From the NCBI GenBank assembly GCA_002309275.1, contig DBXL01000051.1, positions 7,505-23,825 on the forward strand: DNA of 16,321 nt, read 5' to 3'. The position numbers and the translations under genes were made by a program. Shown here in pieces: positions 13,787-16,321 of the stretch. Numbering within the stretch: the stretch's first letter is position 1; each line of letters opens with the position of its first letter. Below the pieces are notes generated by a model, which was given only the letters and a program-made list of their open reading frames with translations, did not search any database and was not told where the DNA came from. This DNA is from Ruminococcaceae bacterium UBA1213 (GTDB lineage Bacteria; Bacillota; Clostridia; Oscillospirales; Acutalibacteraceae).

Positions 13787-14680
13787 TTGTGGTCTGTAAT
13801 TGTAGATGTTTATAACTGGTTTACCGCATTGATGCTCAGTTTCAGGGCTACGGACGTACTGGATATTCTTGTCGTTGCCTTTATTATATATAATGTAATA
13901 AAAATCGCTCGTGAAACAAGGGCTGAACAACTTTTAAAGGGTATTCTCATACTCCTTGTCGGCTTTACCATATCACAGATTTTCAATTTAAAAATGCTGA
14001 ATGCTCTTTTTACTTCTTTCTTCCAATTCTCAATGCTCGCTGTCCTTATCGTATTCCAGCCTGAACTCCGAAGTGCTTTGGAACACATCGGCAGAAGTAA
14101 AATTTCCGGTTACTGGAAAGTCTTTTCCTCCGGAAACTTTGAGGAAGAAAGCAATATCAAACAAATTAAAAGAACTATCAACTGTGTCGTGGAAACTGCT
14201 AATAATTTCCAGAAATCTAAAACAGGGGCTCTCATCGTCTTTGAACGTCAGACTAAACTGGGGGATATTATAGATACCGGTACTATCGTCAATGCAGAAC
14301 CCTCTGTTCCCATGATTGGAAACATTTTCTTCAACAAAGCTCCCCTGCATGACGGGGCTATGATAATCCGTGACGGAAAAATTTATGCGGCAGGCTGTAT
14401 TCTTCCTCTTACCAAAAATAACAGCAGTGTCAGCGTAGATCTCGGCACCCGTCACAGAGCTGCTCTCGGCTTGAGTGAAAACAGTGATGCGGTTATAGTG
14501 GTCGTCTCCGAAGAAACAGGTACTATTTCTGTTGTCCTCAACGGCGTTATTTCACGAAACTATACAAGAGAATCCCTCAATATTACCCTCGAAGAACTCC
14601 TCGTTCCAAAACCGCCCGAAAAAAGTGAACGTATCCCCATTATCCCCGTTATAAAGAAAGGCAAAAAAGATGAAAAATAA
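13787..14680 (+). CDS. cdaA: Diadenylate cyclase CdaA
   Basis: CdaA (DacA) makes cyclic di-AMP from two ATP molecules at the membrane; c-di-AMP controls potassium and osmolyte uptake and cell-wall balance. The 297-residue protein has three N-terminal membrane helices (between about residues 24 and 95). The cytoplasmic DAC domain carries both signature motifs: DGA at 189-191 (APLHDGAMII) and RHR at 222-224 (GTRHRAALG). The start is TTG, supported by GAGGGGG 9 bases upstream and by alignment with the usual N-terminus; 'W-x-x-...-VLDILVVAFIIY' is typical. The stop overlaps cdaR by 11 bases. The common third gene of the operon, glmM, is not next to it here. Confidence 0.97.
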   Translation: MWSVIVDVYNWFTALMLSFRATDVLDILVVAFIIYNVIKIARETRAEQLLKGILILLVGFTISQIFNLKMLNALFTSFFQFSMLAVLIVFQPELRSALEHIGRSKISGYWKVFSSGNFEEESNIKQIKRTINCVVETANNFQKSKTGALIVFERQTKLGDIIDTGTIVNAEPSVPMIGNIFFNKAPLHDGAMIIRDGKIYAAGCILPLTKNNSSVSVDLGTRHRAALGLSENSDAVIVVVSEETGTISVVLNGVISRNYTRESLNITLEELLVPKPPEKSERIPIIPVIKKGKKDEK

Positions 14681-15947
14681 AATCAGTAAATTCAGATTAG
14701 GCAAGCTCTTTCATAATGATAAATTTGTTATTTGCTTTTCGGTACTGCTGGCTTTTATATGCTGGCTCTATGTCGCTTCCACAACACAAGAGGCTTCTGT
14801 GTTCACTATTACGGATATACCCGTCACCCTCCCCGAACTTACACATGAACTGAAATATTTCGATGCTGACGACATTAAGGCGGAAATCAGAATTTCAGGA
14901 AATGCCCTTGTTGTCGCCACCGTCACAAGTGATGATATTTACATAACCGCCAATGACACCAGTTTCATTACACAGCCCGGCAATTATACACTTGACCTCG
15001 TGCCTAAAAAAAGCGGTATGAAAATGGATTACAGCTTTGATTCTACTCCGTCACCCTCCAGTCTGAATGTATATGTTGACCGTGTTGCAGAACCCAGAGA
15101 AATTGAAATAACAGATAAAATCAAGGTATCTTCCGTTGATGAAAACTCCTATGCCTCTGCCACCATGCTTTCTCAGCAGACTGTAAAAGTCTCCGGAGCG
15201 GAAACTATCGTAAACAGTATTGCTCAGGTCTGTGCAGAATATGAGTTTAAGTCAACCCTTTCACAAACGACCGTTGTTTCTGCACCTCTCGTTTTCTACG
15301 ACAGTGACGGCAATAAAATTGATACAAAATATATCACTTCCGATATAGTCAAAGTTGATGCAACCGTACCTGTACTTAAAATAGTCACTGTCGATATTGC
15401 TCCCTCTGTCACCAATATGCCCGATACCCTTAACATATCCGACAGAATCAAAACAGAACCCTCTGTTATCAAACTCGCTGTTCCGCACAATATGAGCAAT
15501 ATAACGGAAGTTTTCACTGAAAATATAGACTTCTCCAAAGTCAGCCTGACAAACAATACATTTGAAACTGCCGTCACCATTCCCTCAGGAAGCCGAAATA
15601 TTGACGGCACGGAAACCGTCAAAGTCACTTTCGACATGACAGACATCTCTACCAAAACACTTTCTCTTACTAATTTCAGTGTTATCAATGAAAGCATAGA
15701 CCGCTCTACATCTGTTACTACAAAATCCCTTACCATCAAAATGCTCGGTACAAAAGAACAGCTTGCTTCCATAAGCTCCGCCAATGTCACCGCTGTGGTG
15801 GATATGTCCGCCAAAGCTTCAAGCTTTATCGGAATGGCTGAAATGCCCGTTACCATAAACATCAACAGTAAATTTGACAAGTGCTGGACTTCCGGTGCCT
15901 ATACCGTTGATGTCACCTCCGTTAAAAAATCAGAAGAATCCTCTTGA
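14670..15947 (+). CDS. cdaR: CdaR, YbbR-domain regulator of CdaA
   Basis: CdaR is a membrane-anchored extracytoplasmic protein that binds CdaA and modulates c-di-AMP synthesis. The 425-residue protein has a basic N-terminus, one membrane segment (about 20-37: VICFSVLLAFICWLYVAS) and then a long threonine/serine-rich beta-strand region with room for about four YbbR repeats. Repeat marks include the 'DIPVTLPEL' and 'VSVSGAETIV'-like segments (here VKVSGAETIV) and the 'KIKVSSVDEN' strand. No cysteine pairs or enzymatic motifs are evident. The ATG lies inside the cdaA 3' end (11-base overlap), with AAAGG-rich sequence upstream acting as its binding site. The gene ends at a strong terminator, so the operon contains only cdaA and cdaR. 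Confidence 0.95.
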   Translation: MKNKISKFRLGKLFHNDKFVICFSVLLAFICWLYVASTTQEASVFTITDIPVTLPELTHELKYFDADDIKAEIRISGNALVVATVTSDDIYITANDTSFITQPGNYTLDLVPKKSGMKMDYSFDSTPSPSSLNVYVDRVAEPREIEITDKIKVSSVDENSYASATMLSQQTVKVSGAETIVNSIAQVCAEYEFKSTLSQTTVVSAPLVFYDSDGNKIDTKYITSDIVKVDATVPVLKIVTVDIAPSVTNMPDTLNISDRIKTEPSVIKLAVPHNMSNITEVFTENIDFSKVSLTNNTFETAVTIPSGSRNIDGTETVKVTFDMTDISTKTLSLTNFSVINESIDRSTSVTTKSLTIKMLGTKEQLASISSANVTAVVDMSAKASSFIGMAEMPVTININSKFDKCWTSGAYTVDVTSVKKSEESS

Positions 15948-15957
15948 AAATAATTAA

Positions 15958-15995
15958 AGGCTCTGTCGGAATCCCCTCCGGCAGAGCCTCTTTTC
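15958..15995 (+). terminator. Intrinsic terminator after cdaR
   Basis: AGGCTCTGTCGG (15958-15969) pairs with CCGGCAGAGCCT (15978-15989), 12 pairs with one G-U, an 8-base loop and then CTTTT. It lies between convergent cdaR and trxA and may also act weakly for trxA. Confidence 0.88.
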
Positions 15996-16007
15996 ACTGC
16001 AAAAAAA

Positions 16008-16319
16008 TTATATTCCAAGCATTGAAAGTATTTCGTTTTTCGGTCTTACACCTATTTTTGTATCAATGTGTCTGCCGTTTTTGAATACCATCAGTGTCGG
16101 TATGCTCATAATGCCAAACTTCTGTGCAAGTTCCGACTGCTCATCAACATTTACTTTGCCTACTTTTATCTTGCTGAAATACTCGTTTGAAATCTCCTCT
16201 ACAACAGGTGACAACATTCTGCACGGTCCGCACCATGATGCCCAGAAATCCAAAAGTACAGGTACATCTGATTGAAGTACCTCTCTCTCAAAATTCTGAT
16301 TCGTAATTTCGATAGCCAT
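16008..16319 (-). CDS. trxA: Thioredoxin
   Basis: Thioredoxin reduces protein disulfides in the cytoplasm and is recharged by thioredoxin reductase. The 103-residue protein has the classic fold order: FWASWCGPCRM with redox cysteines C30 and C33, VDEQSELAQKFGI, and the cis-proline P74 in SIPTLMVF, then the C-terminal helix. The only departure from the common type is the GVRPKNEI segment where many have GALPK. The ATG is 3 bases from the right edge, so the ribosome binding site and promoter are outside the window; MAIEI is a normal start. The gene is convergent with cdaR. Confidence 0.96.
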   Translation of the reverse strand: MAIEITNQNFEREVLQSDVPVLLDFWASWCGPCRMLSPVVEEISNEYFSKIKVGKVNVDEQSELAQKFGIMSIPTLMVFKNGRHIDTKIGVRPKNEILSMLGI

Positions 16320-16321
16320 TT

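Noticed and set aside
15296..15880. 194-codon open frame on the - strand opposite cdaR
   Set aside because: A shadow of the cdaR reading frame; no ribosome binding site and no recognisable domain.
1..16321. CRISPR array, insertion sequence, prophage, toxin-antitoxin or defence genes
   Set aside because: No repeated spacers, transposase, integrase or small overlapping toxin-like gene pair found; the content is conserved chromosomal genes.

Overview
The window looks like chromosome from a low-to-moderate-GC, spore-forming Gram-positive bacterium of the class Clostridia. The evidence is two sporulation genes (spoIIIAA, cut by the left edge, and spoVAD), the clostridial order tig-clpP-clpX, a CdaA/CdaR c-di-AMP pair, and strong AGGAGG-type ribosome binding sites. 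I cannot name a genus from sequence alone. Most of the window is conserved housekeeping DNA. I see no mobile element, CRISPR array, tRNA, rRNA or prophage, and no gene-free stretch longer than 300 bases.

Layout. 1-620 (-): 5' part of spoIIIAA. It is divergent from a two-gene + operon (732-2463): a TtcA-like tRNA-thiolation ATPase and a drug/metabolite-type (EamA) exporter. That operon ends in a perfect inverted-repeat terminator shared with a convergent gene. The convergent gene (-, 3068 leftwards) encodes an XRE-type DNA-binding domain fused to a desulfoferrodoxin/superoxide-reductase-like domain. It is cut by an in-frame TAG, and the rest of the domain is still readable to 2484. 3181-6455 (-): clpX, clpP and tig, a protein quality-control operon behind a well-formed promoter. 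6526-8717 (-): thrC and a translationally coupled metallophosphoesterase. 8799-11092 (-): a tight operon of two tandem paralogous sugar O-acetyltransferases and an M19 dipeptidase. 11196-12209 (-): spoVAD as a single-gene unit with its own terminator. 12308-13665 (+): a DUF3343 putative sulfur/selenium carrier overlapping a cysteine desulfurase-family gene by 4 bases. 13787-15947 (+): cdaA (TTG start) and cdaR, ending in a strong terminator. 16008-16319 (-): thioredoxin.

How the genes work together. Trigger factor, ClpP and ClpX form a folding/degradation module. CdaA makes c-di-AMP and CdaR is its extracytoplasmic regulator. SpoIIIAA and SpoVAD act at different stages of sporulation (forespore-mother cell channel; dipicolinic acid uptake). 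The desulfurase plus carrier could supply sulfur (or selenium), and TtcA-type enzymes are one class of sulfur user; that link is inference.

The + strand is richer in C than G across both gene orientations where I counted it, suggesting the - strand is the leading replication strand. The most unusual observation is the TAG codon in the redox-type regulator. It falls exactly where superoxide reductases have an iron-binding histidine, and none of the other 16 visible gene ends in the window uses TAG.
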